Positions 17,597 through 26,337 of a stretch of DNA of 64,000 nt are shown piece after piece (the first letter of the stretch is position 1; every line of letters starts with the position of its first letter). Source of the stretch: Actinomadura violacea (GTDB lineage Bacteria > Actinomycetota > Actinomycetes > Streptosporangiales > Streptosporangiaceae); contig NZ_JAGEPF010000006.1 of assembly GCF_017573465.1 (NCBI RefSeq), positions 248,001 to 312,000 of the forward strand, in the 5' to 3' direction. The notes below the pieces were generated by a model. The model saw nothing but the letters and a program-made list of their open reading frames with translations. It had not been told where the DNA came from and made no database searches. Made by a program: the position numbers and the translations under genes.

Positions 17597-17682
17597 TCGC
17601 TGGGATAGTCCGGACGGACCTCGGCGACCATCCGGACCGCCCGCCTGCGCAGCTCAGGCGGATAGGGGGACTGACGTGCCAT
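17359..17682 (-). CDS. IS3-family transposase OrfA
   Basis: 107 residues. HTH (PPELRRRAVRMVAEVRPDYP, KHAETVRSWVRQDQVD) followed by a leucine-zipper-like helix (SVELKRLKRENAELRRANEIL). The ATG at 17682 is just inside the right terminal repeat. Ends in LDRPHRY; the OrfB frame takes over in the same segment. Confidence 0.88.
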   Translation of the reverse strand: MARQSPYPPELRRRAVRMVAEVRPDYPSEWSAMKAVATKLGVKHAETVRSWVRQDQVDAGARLGTTTEDSVELKRLKRENAELRRANEILKAAAGFFAAELDRPHRY

Positions 17683-17732
17683 GACTCGATCCTCTCAGGG
17701 AAACGAGCCTCCAACCGACCCGGGGCGCTTCA

Positions 17733-18183
17733 GAGGCGAGTTCCGGGAACGGGTTGCCCGGCGTGCCGGGCGGACCTGTGGATGCTCTCCAGCGAACAAC
17801 TCGGCCTGTTCCTGGCCGCGGCGTGGCGGGTGCTGGCTCCCGGCGGCGTCCTAGCGGTCACCACCACCGCCCGCCAGCAGGCCGGGCGGCTGATCGATCC
17901 CGCGCCGCGCATCATCCGGCACGCCCAAGCCCTGGGATGCCGGTACGCCCAGCACGTCATCGCGTTGCGCGTCCCGATCGAAGGCGACGCCTTGGTCGTG
18001 CAGGCCGGGCCCACCGACCTCGCCCAACTCCGCGACACCCGCTCCAGCGCCCTGCCGCCGACCGTTGGGGTCCACGCCACCGTGTCGCTGTTCACCAAAC
18101 CCCAAGAATCCGCGAGTCCGCCTGGCCCCGGCAGCCCGTCCGGGGGAGGGCTCGATGAACCACGAAGCCCTCTCCCGCCGTGA
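17733..18183 (+). pseudogene. SAM-dependent methyltransferase, 5' end lost at the IS3 edge
   Basis: In-frame remainder MLSSEQLGLFLAAAWRVLAPGGVLAVTTTARQQAGRLIDP...IIRHAQALGCRYAQHVIALRVPIEGDAL is the C-terminal half of a Rossmann-like methyltransferase (LAPGGVLAVTT strand-loop). The SAM-binding motif I and catalytic part are missing and the left edge is the IS terminus. Overlaps the next methyltransferase start at 18155 by 29 bases. In similar element modules a TRM11/DNA methyltransferase-like gene sits here; that is recollection rather than a search. Confidence 0.65.
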
Positions 18184-19033
18184 GTTTCTGACCTCGGTGC
18201 TGGTGACCGGGCAGCGCCCGTCCCGGCTGCAGCGCCACGGCCGCTACACGCCCGAGTCGATGCGCCACCCCGGCAAGATGCTGCCCGCCATCGCCTCCAC
18301 CGTCATCGACGCCTTCACCCGGCCCGGTGACCTGGTCGTCGACCCGATGTGCGGGATCGGCACCACTCTGGTCGAAGCGATCCACCTCGGTCGCGACGCC
18401 GCCGGCATGGAGTACGAACCCGACTTCGTCCACCTCACCGTGAACAACCTGCGCCACGCCCACACCCAAGGGGCGACCGGCACACCGCAGGTCGCCTGCG
18501 GCGACGCCCGCAACATCGCCACCATCTACCGGAACCTCCACGGCAAGGCGGCGCTGGTACTCACCTCACCGCCGTACGGGTCCCACACCCACGGGCATAT
18601 CCGTTCGAGCCGCGACAACGGCGGCGGCAAAGTCCTCAAACGCCACCATCGCTACTCCACCGACCGCGGCAACCTCGCCCACCAACCCCTGCATGGCCTG
18701 TTGGACGGGTTCGGGCACATCCTAGCCGGCAGTGCCGCGCTGCTGCGGCCGGGAGGAGTCATCGCCGTCACCGTCCGCCCGATCCGCGTCAAAGGTGAAC
18801 TGCTTGATCTGCCGGGTCTGGTCATCGACACCGCCCAGCGGCACGGCCTGGCACTGGCCGGCCGGTATGCCGCGCTGCTGGCCGGTCTCCGCGACGGCGC
18901 CCTGGTCAACCGCGCCTCGTTCTTCCAGATGCTGGAAACCCGCCGGGCCCGCGAACGCGGCATCCCCGCCTGCGCCTCAGCACACGAAGACCTCCTGGTC
19001 TTCCAGAACCTCAGGACGGAGGCCAACCGATGA
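18155..19033 (+). CDS. DNA methyltransferase-like protein (TSPPY class, N4/N6 amino type)
   Basis: 292 residues from the ATG at 18155. TRD-like N-terminus (QRHGRYTPESMRHPGKMLP), motif I VVDPMCGIGTTLVEAIHLGRDAAGME and motif IV LVLTSPPYGSH, as in amino-methyltransferases acting on DNA or on tRNA guanine (TRM11-like). The order I-then-IV fits the beta/alpha class. Stop overlaps the next start (ATGA at 19030). Part of the excisionase-integrase operon; perhaps protects the element from host restriction. No cognate endonuclease nearby. Confidence 0.82.
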   Translation: MNHEALSRREFLTSVLVTGQRPSRLQRHGRYTPESMRHPGKMLPAIASTVIDAFTRPGDLVVDPMCGIGTTLVEAIHLGRDAAGMEYEPDFVHLTVNNLRHAHTQGATGTPQVACGDARNIATIYRNLHGKAALVLTSPPYGSHTHGHIRSSRDNGGGKVLKRHHRYSTDRGNLAHQPLHGLLDGFGHILAGSAALLRPGGVIAVTVRPIRVKGELLDLPGLVIDTAQRHGLALAGRYAALLAGLRDGALVNRASFFQMLETRRARERGIPACASAHEDLLVFQNLRTEANR

Positions 19034-19518
19034 ACGGGCGCGGGCCAAAGCAGAGCACCGGACGCAGCCGGGTTTGGGGAATGCTGCTCATCCTGCAGTG
19101 CGGCATGTGCGGTCGTTGCGGCCGGGCGCGCTACGCCAGCCGCCGTGGCGCCCGGCACGCCGCCCGGGTTGCCGCACCCGGTGCCCGGCTGCGCGCCTAC
19201 CGGTGCGGCGACGCCTGGCATCTGACCTCACTGGCGGGCGCACCACAGGTCATCACGCCGCCGGTCACGAGCGTGCAGGCCCCCAGCCAGCCCCGGCCAC
19301 CGAAGCCCGGGCGGCGGGGGCTTGACCGGCGACGCGGAGACGAGCGTGCATACCGGCGCTCCGGATTCCACCGGCGCGGGGGTCCGCAGGATGCGCCGCG
19401 CCGATCCCGCCGGGGCGCCACCGATCCGCTGGAGGACACCCGTGACCGCATCACCCCTGGCCCCGTGGGGCGGCAGGCACGCCGCGCCGCGGCATGGGCC
19501 GCTGGGGGCGGGCGGTGA
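19030..19518 (+). CDS. Small Cys-rich element protein
   Basis: 162 residues, overlapping the methyltransferase (ATGA) and the excisionase (GTGA) by four bases each. The N-terminal part QCGMCGRCGRARYASRRGARHAAR...RAYRCGDAWHLTS resembles the short zinc-ribbon proteins found before excisionases in actinobacterial elements. The C-terminal half is Arg/Pro/Gly-rich and probably unstructured. No enzymatic role suggested. Confidence 0.6.
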   Translation: MNGRGPKQSTGRSRVWGMLLILQCGMCGRCGRARYASRRGARHAARVAAPGARLRAYRCGDAWHLTSLAGAPQVITPPVTSVQAPSQPRPPKPGRRGLDRRRGDERAYRRSGFHRRGGPQDAPRRSRRGATDPLEDTRDRITPGPVGRQARRAAAWAAGGGR

Positions 19519-19820
19519 AAGGGCTAGCCGAAGCGGAGATCCGTTCGCTGCCCGCCACGATCGATCTGGTCACCGCGGGGCGGGTGTTCGGGGTCGGACG
19601 CACCAAGGCCTACCAGCTCGCCCGCACCGGCGACTTCCCCTGCCGGGTCCTGCGGGTCGGCCGCAACTACCGGGTGGCCACCGCCGACCTGATCACCGCC
19701 CTCGGCCTCAACCAGGGCCTCAACTCCGATCTCAAACCGGGCTCTGTTCGCGGCCGCGAGTGCGCATGTGTGGACCGGTCGGGGCCGGGCGGGCAGCCCG
19801 CACCACAGGAGAACGTCTGA
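19515..19820 (+). CDS. Excisionase-type helix-turn-helix protein
   Basis: 101 residues from the GTG at 19515. MerR/Xis-like winged HTH: ATIDLVTAGRVFGVGRTKAYQLARTGDFPCRVLRVGRNYRVATADLITALG. Family members bind element DNA and help integrase in excision. Zero gap to the integrase start codon at 19821 and four-base overlap upstream, so translation is coupled. Confidence 0.85.
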   Translation: MKGLAEAEIRSLPATIDLVTAGRVFGVGRTKAYQLARTGDFPCRVLRVGRNYRVATADLITALGLNQGLNSDLKPGSVRGRECACVDRSGPGGQPAPQENV

Positions 19821-21512
19821 ATGGTCGCTCAAGGAAGCACGCTCAAGAGCTGCGGATGCCGCGGGCAAGACGGCAAGCTGCTCGGCAAGAACTGCCCGAA
19901 GCTGCGGCGCGGCGACGGCCGCTGGAGCAGCACCCACGGCACCTGGCGCTACCAGCTGGAACTCCCGCCCACCGCCGCCGGGACGCGGCGGGCGCCGCTG
20001 CGGCGCGGCGGGTTCTCCTCCCAGGACCAGGCCGCTGACGAACTACGGCAAGCACGAGAACTGCTGGCCATCGCCGGGAACGACGAGACCGCCCGCGTCC
20101 AGATCGCCGACCTGATCGTCGCCACGGTCCGAGCAGTCAAGGAGCTGCCCGATCCCGAGGAGGTGCGCCGCAAGATCCGCACCGGCCAAGAGCTGGACCG
20201 GTCGGTGACTGTCGGCGAGTACCTCGACGCATGGCTGGCCGGACGCAAAGCGCTCCGCGACGGCACCCGCCGCTCCTACACCGACCACATCCGCCTCTAC
20301 CTCAAACCGCACCTGGGCCACATCCCACTGGAACGGCTCCGGGTCCGCGACATCGACCGGCTCTTCGACGCCATCGACGAACGCAACCAGCTGATCGCCC
20401 GCGCCCGCGAAACCGTCGACCTCCACCTGCGCGCCAAGGTCAAAGGCCAGCGCGTAGTCAGCTCGGCCACCAAACAACGCATCCGCGCGACCCTGCGATC
20501 GGCCCTCAGCAAAGCGGTCCGCGAACGCCTCATCGACATCAACATCGCCGCCCTGGTCGAACTCCCGTCCGGAAAAGCACCCAAAGCCCTGGTGTGGACC
20601 GATGAACGCATCACCCAATGGCGCGCCGACTTCGAAACCCACACCGCCACCACCAACGCCCGCCGCCGACGCCAAGCCCGGCTCGAACCACACAAGCGGA
20701 TCGGGACCAACGTCAGCCGCCTCACCGCCTACATCAGCACCCCACGCCCGTCACCGGTCATGGTGTGGACACCCGCCCTCACCCGCCGGTTCCTCGAACG
20801 CGCCCGCGGACACCGGCTCTACGCCCAGTTCCACCTCATCGCGTTCCGCGGGCTGCGGCGCGGCGAATCCTGCGGGCTGCGCTGGGCCGACCTCGACCTG
20901 GACAACGGCACCATGACCATCCGGTGGCAGATCACCCAGAACGGCACCCAGACCTTCGAAGGCAAACCCAAAACCGACGCCGGAGAGGCCACCATCAACC
21001 TCGACACCACCACCGTCCAAGAACTCCGCGCCCACAAGGCACGCCAGAACACCGAACGCCTCACCGCCGGCGACACCTGGACACAGACCGGGTACGTCTT
21101 CACCACCCCCACCGGCACCCCGGTCGAGCCCAACGACGTCTCCGACCAGTTCGAACAGCTCTCGATGGAGGCCGGGCTGCCGCCGATACGCCTGCACGAT
21201 CTACGGCACGGCGCCGCAACGTTCCTGCTCGCCGCCGGATACGACATGAAAGTCGTCCAACAGACCCTGCGACTGTCGTCCCTGACGATCGCCGCCGACA
21301 TCTACACCAGCGTCCTCCCTCAGCTCGCCCGCCAATCAGCCGAAGACGCCGCCGCCATCGTCCTCGGCAACCAACGCCGACGCCCCACGCGGCCGCACCC
21401 GAAGCCTGGCCGGCCGACACAGGCGCGGGGAATTGCTCGTGGCGGCTCGGAAGAGGACCAGCATGGTGACCGCGGTGGCACGGCTGTGGGCAGCGGCGAA
21501 GCCACCGGATAG
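19821..21512 (+). CDS. Tyrosine site-specific recombinase (AICE-type integrase)
   Basis: 563 residues, long for the family. N-terminal Cys-containing arm-binding part (LKSCGCRGQDGKLLGKNCPKL), core-binding domain about 130-250 (LDAWLAGRKALRDGTRRSY) and catalytic domain with Arg in AFRGLRRGESCGLRW (about 343), HDLRHGAATFL (about 462) and Tyr in ADIYTSV (about 495). The position before the tyrosine where most members have GHSS reads LRLSS here, so the third histidine is replaced. No recognisable att site follows the gene in the next kilobase; the tRNA-Lys scars are 17 kb away on each side. Confidence 0.9.
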   Translation: MVAQGSTLKSCGCRGQDGKLLGKNCPKLRRGDGRWSSTHGTWRYQLELPPTAAGTRRAPLRRGGFSSQDQAADELRQARELLAIAGNDETARVQIADLIVATVRAVKELPDPEEVRRKIRTGQELDRSVTVGEYLDAWLAGRKALRDGTRRSYTDHIRLYLKPHLGHIPLERLRVRDIDRLFDAIDERNQLIARARETVDLHLRAKVKGQRVVSSATKQRIRATLRSALSKAVRERLIDINIAALVELPSGKAPKALVWTDERITQWRADFETHTATTNARRRRQARLEPHKRIGTNVSRLTAYISTPRPSPVMVWTPALTRRFLERARGHRLYAQFHLIAFRGLRRGESCGLRWADLDLDNGTMTIRWQITQNGTQTFEGKPKTDAGEATINLDTTTVQELRAHKARQNTERLTAGDTWTQTGYVFTTPTGTPVEPNDVSDQFEQLSMEAGLPPIRLHDLRHGAATFLLAAGYDMKVVQQTLRLSSLTIAADIYTSVLPQLARQSAEDAAAIVLGNQRRRPTRPHPKPGRPTQARGIARGGSEEDQHGDRGGTAVGSGEATG

Positions 21513-21547
21513 CAGCGGCTCCTGAGACTGCTCCAGCACGGCGACCT

Positions 21548-21600
21548 GCCTTGCACGGGCATCTCTGGCGAAACGCTCAGCCGAGATGCCCGTGCAAGGC
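21548..21600. repeat. Perfect 18-bp inverted repeat after the integrase
   Basis: GCCTTGCACGGGCATCTC (21548-21565) and its exact complement (21583-21600), spacer 17 bases. Could be a hairpin terminator without T-run, or a binding or att-related site of the element. Confidence 0.75.
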
Positions 21601-22453
21601 GGACTCGCAGGCTGCTCGGCGGGTGTGCTCACGTTGAGAAGCGCGAGCGGCGCGCACGCACCGCCCATACCGGCGTCCGACTTCCTCGCCGCGTGCTTGT
21701 GGATGCGGTACGGCCTGCCGCTTTACCACGGCCGGTACTGTGCCAGAGGCGCGTGGGAAGCACTCTGCTCAGGTCTCACCTTGGCATGGATGACCGAAGC
21801 TTCCGGGGCATCCTGCGTGGACCGGCGCCGCGCATCGGCCGGGTTCCGGTTGGATCGTCCTGTCGCTGCTACGGCTGTCGCTGCTCGTGCCAACGGCACC
21901 GGCGGGGCTTGCCGCAGATTTACGGGGCTGCGCTGCCTTGGCATTCAACGCGAGGCGTGACGGAGCCCGATCTTTGGGCCAAGGCCCGACCTGGAACTCG
22001 GCCACCGGACCCACGATCGTGACGGGGCCGAGCAACGCAAGGGTTACCGGCCGTCGGTGGCGGTCCCGGCGATGACTGACCTCGGGTCCGGTCCGCCAGG
22101 GCTATCGGCTCCGGCGGGACACGTGAACCTCGCAGAGGAGTCCGACCATCAAGCATTCATCGATAGCTACCAAGAGCGATTGAGTCATCACAATCAGGCA
22201 TGATGCCGGGTGTGACGGCCTTGGTTGCAAGTGGGCGGCCAAGCCTGTGCGGACGGCGATCTGTCCACTCAACTCGGCGTCGTCGGGACCTGAGGGCGCC
22301 AACCGCGATGATTGCACTAAGTAGTCAATCGGTGTGCATTTCCGTCACTCTCCCCCAAGTCTCCCAGGTGGAATGCGACTGAATGTCGCAAATATCCGAT
22401 TTCGAATCGAAGTAGGACGCTTGGGTGGTGACGCAGGGCTACAGGCAAAAGTA

Positions 22454-22467
22454 GTGATCTAGATCAC
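22454..22467. promoter_or_regulatory. 14-bp palindrome upstream of the LamG gene
   Basis: GTGATCTAGATCAC is a perfect palindrome 90 bases before the GTG start at 22558, in an AT-rich stretch. Possible operator. Confidence 0.4.
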
Positions 22468-22557
22468 AAAATGAAGATCACTTGGCATCTTTACGAAGGT
22501 TAACTAACCGTTTACCTTGAGGGAGCTTTATCCGGCCTTTATGTCCTTGGGGTCTTT

Positions 22558-25500
22558 GTGCGCCTTCGTGTCTTTGGTGCTGCGCGTCGCCGTGCGTCCA
22601 GTTTCAGGTTGCTGGTGTTGCGGCGTTCGGCGTGGCGGACGGGTGCGCCGGCCGTTGTGCTGGCGGTGCTGATGGTCGCCGCGCTGCTGCAGGTCCCGAT
22701 GGTGGTGTCGGCGCCGGTGGCGCGGGCGGACGATGCGGCGCCGGAGTCTGCGGCGACCGAGGAGCAGGCGGCCAAGGCCGCTCGTGAGTCGGGTCAGCCG
22801 GTTGAGGTGCTGGCCGAGCGGGGTGAGACCCGGACGGTTCGGGCGTTGCCGAACGGGCGGATGGAGGTCGAGGAGCACATCCAGCCGATCCGGGCCCGCA
22901 AGGACGGTAAGTGGGCTGACATCGACACCACTTTGCGTCGCTCCGGTGAGGTGATCGTGCCTGGAGCGACCGCGGTCGGGCTGAGGTTCTCCGGGGGCGG
23001 TAGTGGCCCGATGGTGCAGATGGCCCGGGCGGGCCACAAGCTGGCGTTGACGTGGCCGCAGGCGCTGCCGGAGCCGACCCTTGACGGTGACACCGCCACC
23101 TACGCCGGTGTGCTCGGTGATGGGGTGGATCTGCAGTTGCGTGCGCAGGCGGATGGGTTCGCGCACATGCTGGTGGTGAAGTCTCCTGAGGCCGCCAAGG
23201 ACCCGCGGCTGGCGCAACTGGCGCTGGCGTTGTCGGCGCCGGGACTGTCGGTGACGCAGGAGCAGGCGAGCGGGGTGCTGACCGCCAAGACGGCCGCGGG
23301 CATGGGGGTGTTCGACGCGCCGTCGCCGATGATGTGGGATTCCACGAAGGCTGCCGCCCCCAGCCAGGGGTCGCCGACGGCGACGACGCCGCAGGTGCGG
23401 ACGATGGACACCAGCGAAGGGCCGGCCGAGGGCGCCAGGAGCGCCCCGGTCAAGGTCGCGGTTGCCGATGGCAAGCTCACCCTGGCTCCCGACCAGAATC
23501 TGCTGACGGCGACCGACACCACGTTCCCGGTGTACATCGACCCGGTGTGGGGGGCGAAGAAGGCTTCCGACTGGGGGATGGTGTCGTCGGGGTACCCGGA
23601 TCAGAGCTACCACCAGTTCAACGGCAAGTCGACCGAGGGCGTCGGGCGCTGCGAGGTCGCCAAGGACGGAAACTGCGTCAAGAACCAGACCAAGCGGCTG
23701 TTCTACAAGGTGAAGCTACCGTCGCTGAAGGGCCGCTACGTCCAGTCGGTGGAGTTCACCGCCTTTGAGACCGGCGCCTATGACTGCAAGAACTCCACCT
23801 CGATCCAGCTGTGGCGGACCCTGCAGTTGAAGTCGTATGCCACCTGGAACAACACGGTCGGGGGATGGAATGACGGCGGTGCCTGGGGTGAGCATCTGGC
23901 CTCACGTGATGTGGCGTTCTGCTCGAGGGCGCCGGTGGAGTTCGGTGGGTCTTTGCTGCAGCAGCATGTGCAGTCGGCGCTCAACAAGGGCTATGGCGAC
24001 ATCACGTTCGGGTTGAAGGCCTACAGCGAATCGACGATGGACTGGTGGAAGCGGTTCTCCGACGACGCCTACCTGTCGATCCAGTACAACAACCCGCCGG
24101 CCACTCCCAACTACAAGACGATGAGCACCAATCCCGGCGGGGGCTGCGGGCCGGGCAACGACCCGGTCGTCATCAACAAGGTCCCGACTTTGAAGGGCTA
24201 CTTCTTCGACCCCGATGACGAGGACGCTCTCAAGGTCGAGCCGGAGTTCGCCTCTTACTGGGACACCGGTGACGGCAAGGGCTTCGTGCAGCGATGGACC
24301 TCCGGGCTGATCGAGCCGGCGAAGAAGACCGGCTCGCCTCGGGAGGTCAAGATGCCGGACACGATCCCGCAGAAGACCCTCATCGGCTGGCATGCGCGGG
24401 CGTGGGACGGGGAGCAGTACGGGCCGTGGTCCTCCACCGGTTCGGCACCGGCGTGCTACTTCATCTACGACCCGGCCAAACCGGCGCCGACCATCACCTC
24501 CACCGACTACCCCGATGACGATCAGTGGCACGGCGGGGTCGGGCAGTTGGGGTCGTTCACCATCAGCGACCCTGAGAAGGCCGCCGACCGGTACGAGGTC
24601 CGGCTCAACCAGACGCTGATCATGACGGTGCCCACCACCGCCGGTGCCGCGCAGACGGTATCGATCGCCCCGAACCAGTACGGCCCCAACTCGGTGACGG
24701 TGATGGCGCTCGCCGCGTCCTCGCAGAACTCCGCCGACGCGAGCATCACCTTCCTGGCCAACCAGGGCACCGCGCCCAAGGCGCATTTCAAACTCGATGA
24801 GGACGCAGGCTCCACAGCCGCGACGGCGCAGACCCGGGAGGGAGACCCGGCGGTCACCGCGACTGTGCACGGGGGCGCGAGCTTCGGAGCCGAAGGCCAG
24901 ATCGGCAAGGGCCTGACCTTGAACGACGACGCCGGAGCCGCCTACGCGGCGACCGATGCGCCACTGCTGGACACCAGCAAGGGCTTCACGGTGTCGGCGT
25001 GGGTTCGCCTGACCAAGGGCGGCATCACCCATACCGTGCTCAGCCAGGACGGGACGTCCAAGAGCGGCTTCTACCTGAAAACCGGCGGCCCGCTCAACAA
25101 GTGGGTGATGTCGATGGTGAAGTCCGACTCCGCGGAGACTGGCGCCTACCAGGCCGTGTCGACGCAGGACGTGGAACTGAACACATGGACCCATCTGGTG
25201 GGCATGTACGACCAGACCACCAAGAAACTGCAGATCTGGGTGAACGGGCAGCCAGGTACCCCAAGCCCGGAGGTGCCGGCGGCCTGGAACGCCACCGGCG
25301 GTTTCCAGATCGGGCACAGCAAGTGGCTCGGCAACCCGGCTGACCAGTGGCCGGGGATGATCGATGAAGTCCGCGCCTACGACCGGATCGTCTCCACTCA
25401 GGAGATCACCGACCTGTACCAGCAGGCCCCGGTCCTGAAGGCCCGCTGGAAGCTCAACGCGGCCACCGGCGATCTCACCCCCGGCGAGACCCGCGGCGCC

Positions 25501-26199
25501 GGGGCGGTACCGCCGCTGACGCTGCACAACAAGGCGGCCATCGTCGCCGGCGCCGGCTTCAAGGACCCGTTCGCCTCGCCGGCGGGCCTGCAACTGGACG
25601 GGTTGGCCGCATTCGCCGATGCCCCCAAGAACGCCCCGGACAGCGACCAGGCGTTCCTGTCCACCGATGAGAGCTTCACCCTGACCGGGTGGGTGCAGAA
25701 CCTCGCCTCCCGGCCGCAGAAGGCCGCCACGCTGTTCTCGCTCCCGGGCGGGAAGACGAACGCGTTCGCGCTGCGGTACGTCCCCGACGCCAAGGAACCA
25801 GCCGACCTCGGCGTCTGGCAGCTGGAGATGAACAACGCCGACCTGCCGGCCACCGATGCGACCAAGCCCCAGAAGCTGACCAGCAACTTCACCTACACCG
25901 CGGACGACTGGGACCACATCGCGATCGTCTACGACGCGACGAACCGCACGATGAGCCTGTACGTCAACGGATCTGCGGCCAACGGCCCGGACGGCGACTC
26001 GGCCGCAGGAGACGTGCACACCTTCAAGGGCACCGGCGCTCTGCAGATCGGCCGGAACGCCCTGGGAGGCAGCGGCGCGGGCTCGGAGTTCTGGCCCGCC
26101 GCCCTGGACGACCTCTGGCTGTACCGCGGCGTCCTGACACCCACGCAGATCGCCCGACTCGGTCCAGACGTCGAAATCGACACCGACAACGGGCCCTAA
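22558..26199 (+). CDS. Secreted LamG-domain protein (RHS companion)
   Basis: 1213 residues. Long basic signal sequence with hydrophobic core PAVVLAVLMVAALLQVPMVV and a cleavage region ending PVARADDA. The middle contains a DNRLRE-like beta domain (YVQSVEFTAFETGAYDC, SIQLWRT) preceded by VYIDPVWG. The C-terminal half has two LamG-like jellyroll domains at about 745-965 and 975-1205, each starting with A-x-[FW]-[KR]-L and carrying LNTWTHLVGMYD / DDWDHIAIVYD and WVNG / YVNG motifs. The GTG at 22558 is the only plausible start. It sits 138 bases before the RHS gene, a pairing common in actinomycetes; role probably surface binding or delivery of the RHS protein (inference). Confidence 0.85.
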   Translation: MRLRVFGAARRRASSFRLLVLRRSAWRTGAPAVVLAVLMVAALLQVPMVVSAPVARADDAAPESAATEEQAAKAARESGQPVEVLAERGETRTVRALPNGRMEVEEHIQPIRARKDGKWADIDTTLRRSGEVIVPGATAVGLRFSGGGSGPMVQMARAGHKLALTWPQALPEPTLDGDTATYAGVLGDGVDLQLRAQADGFAHMLVVKSPEAAKDPRLAQLALALSAPGLSVTQEQASGVLTAKTAAGMGVFDAPSPMMWDSTKAAAPSQGSPTATTPQVRTMDTSEGPAEGARSAPVKVAVADGKLTLAPDQNLLTATDTTFPVYIDPVWGAKKASDWGMVSSGYPDQSYHQFNGKSTEGVGRCEVAKDGNCVKNQTKRLFYKVKLPSLKGRYVQSVEFTAFETGAYDCKNSTSIQLWRTLQLKSYATWNNTVGGWNDGGAWGEHLASRDVAFCSRAPVEFGGSLLQQHVQSALNKGYGDITFGLKAYSESTMDWWKRFSDDAYLSIQYNNPPATPNYKTMSTNPGGGCGPGNDPVVINKVPTLKGYFFDPDDEDALKVEPEFASYWDTGDGKGFVQRWTSGLIEPAKKTGSPREVKMPDTIPQKTLIGWHARAWDGEQYGPWSSTGSAPACYFIYDPAKPAPTITSTDYPDDDQWHGGVGQLGSFTISDPEKAADRYEVRLNQTLIMTVPTTAGAAQTVSIAPNQYGPNSVTVMALAASSQNSADASITFLANQGTAPKAHFKLDEDAGSTAATAQTREGDPAVTATVHGGASFGAEGQIGKGLTLNDDAGAAYAATDAPLLDTSKGFTVSAWVRLTKGGITHTVLSQDGTSKSGFYLKTGGPLNKWVMSMVKSDSAETGAYQAVSTQDVELNTWTHLVGMYDQTTKKLQIWVNGQPGTPSPEVPAAWNATGGFQIGHSKWLGNPADQWPGMIDEVRAYDRIVSTQEITDLYQQAPVLKARWKLNAATGDLTPGETRGAGAVPPLTLHNKAAIVAGAGFKDPFASPAGLQLDGLAAFADAPKNAPDSDQAFLSTDESFTLTGWVQNLASRPQKAATLFSLPGGKTNAFALRYVPDAKEPADLGVWQLEMNNADLPATDATKPQKLTSNFTYTADDWDHIAIVYDATNRTMSLYVNGSAANGPDGDSAAGDVHTFKGTGALQIGRNALGGSGAGSEFWPAALDDLWLYRGVLTPTQIARLGPDVEIDTDNGP

Positions 26200-26337
26200 A
26201 CCCGCACACCATACGCGGCGCACACCTCAGCAAGGTGTGCGACCGCCCCGGACCTCTGCTCATCGACGGCGACGAATGGTGATCGCGCCCCGCGCTCGGC
26301 GGGGCCGGTGCAGGCGCGTGCGCGCGGGAGGAAAGAC

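Larger units (their letters stand above)
16412..17732 (-). mobile_element. IS3-family insertion sequence, apparently intact
   Basis: 1321 bp. Terminal inverted repeats of 28 bp start TGAAGCGCCCCGG and end TGGAGGCTC at both ends, with a six-base mismatch in the middle. Contains orfA and orfB in the overlapping arrangement needed for programmed frameshifting. The flanks (GCA before, GAG after) are not a duplication, and the gene to the right is truncated at the IS edge, suggesting an adjacent deletion after insertion. Confidence 0.88.
21513..22557. other. 1-kb intergenic region
   Basis: No gene supported. It holds a perfect 18-bp inverted repeat (21548-21600) and, nearer the LamG gene, an AT-richer stretch with the palindrome GTGATCTAGATCAC (22454-22467) and GGTTA-AC-TAACC (around 22498-22510), plausibly the promoter region of the LamG/RHS unit. 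Confidence 0.5.

Noticed and set aside
23902..26223. 773-codon minus-strand frame inside the LamG gene
   Set aside because: Composition of an antisense shadow (Arg/Gly/Val-rich, no domains); LamG domains are clear on the plus strand.
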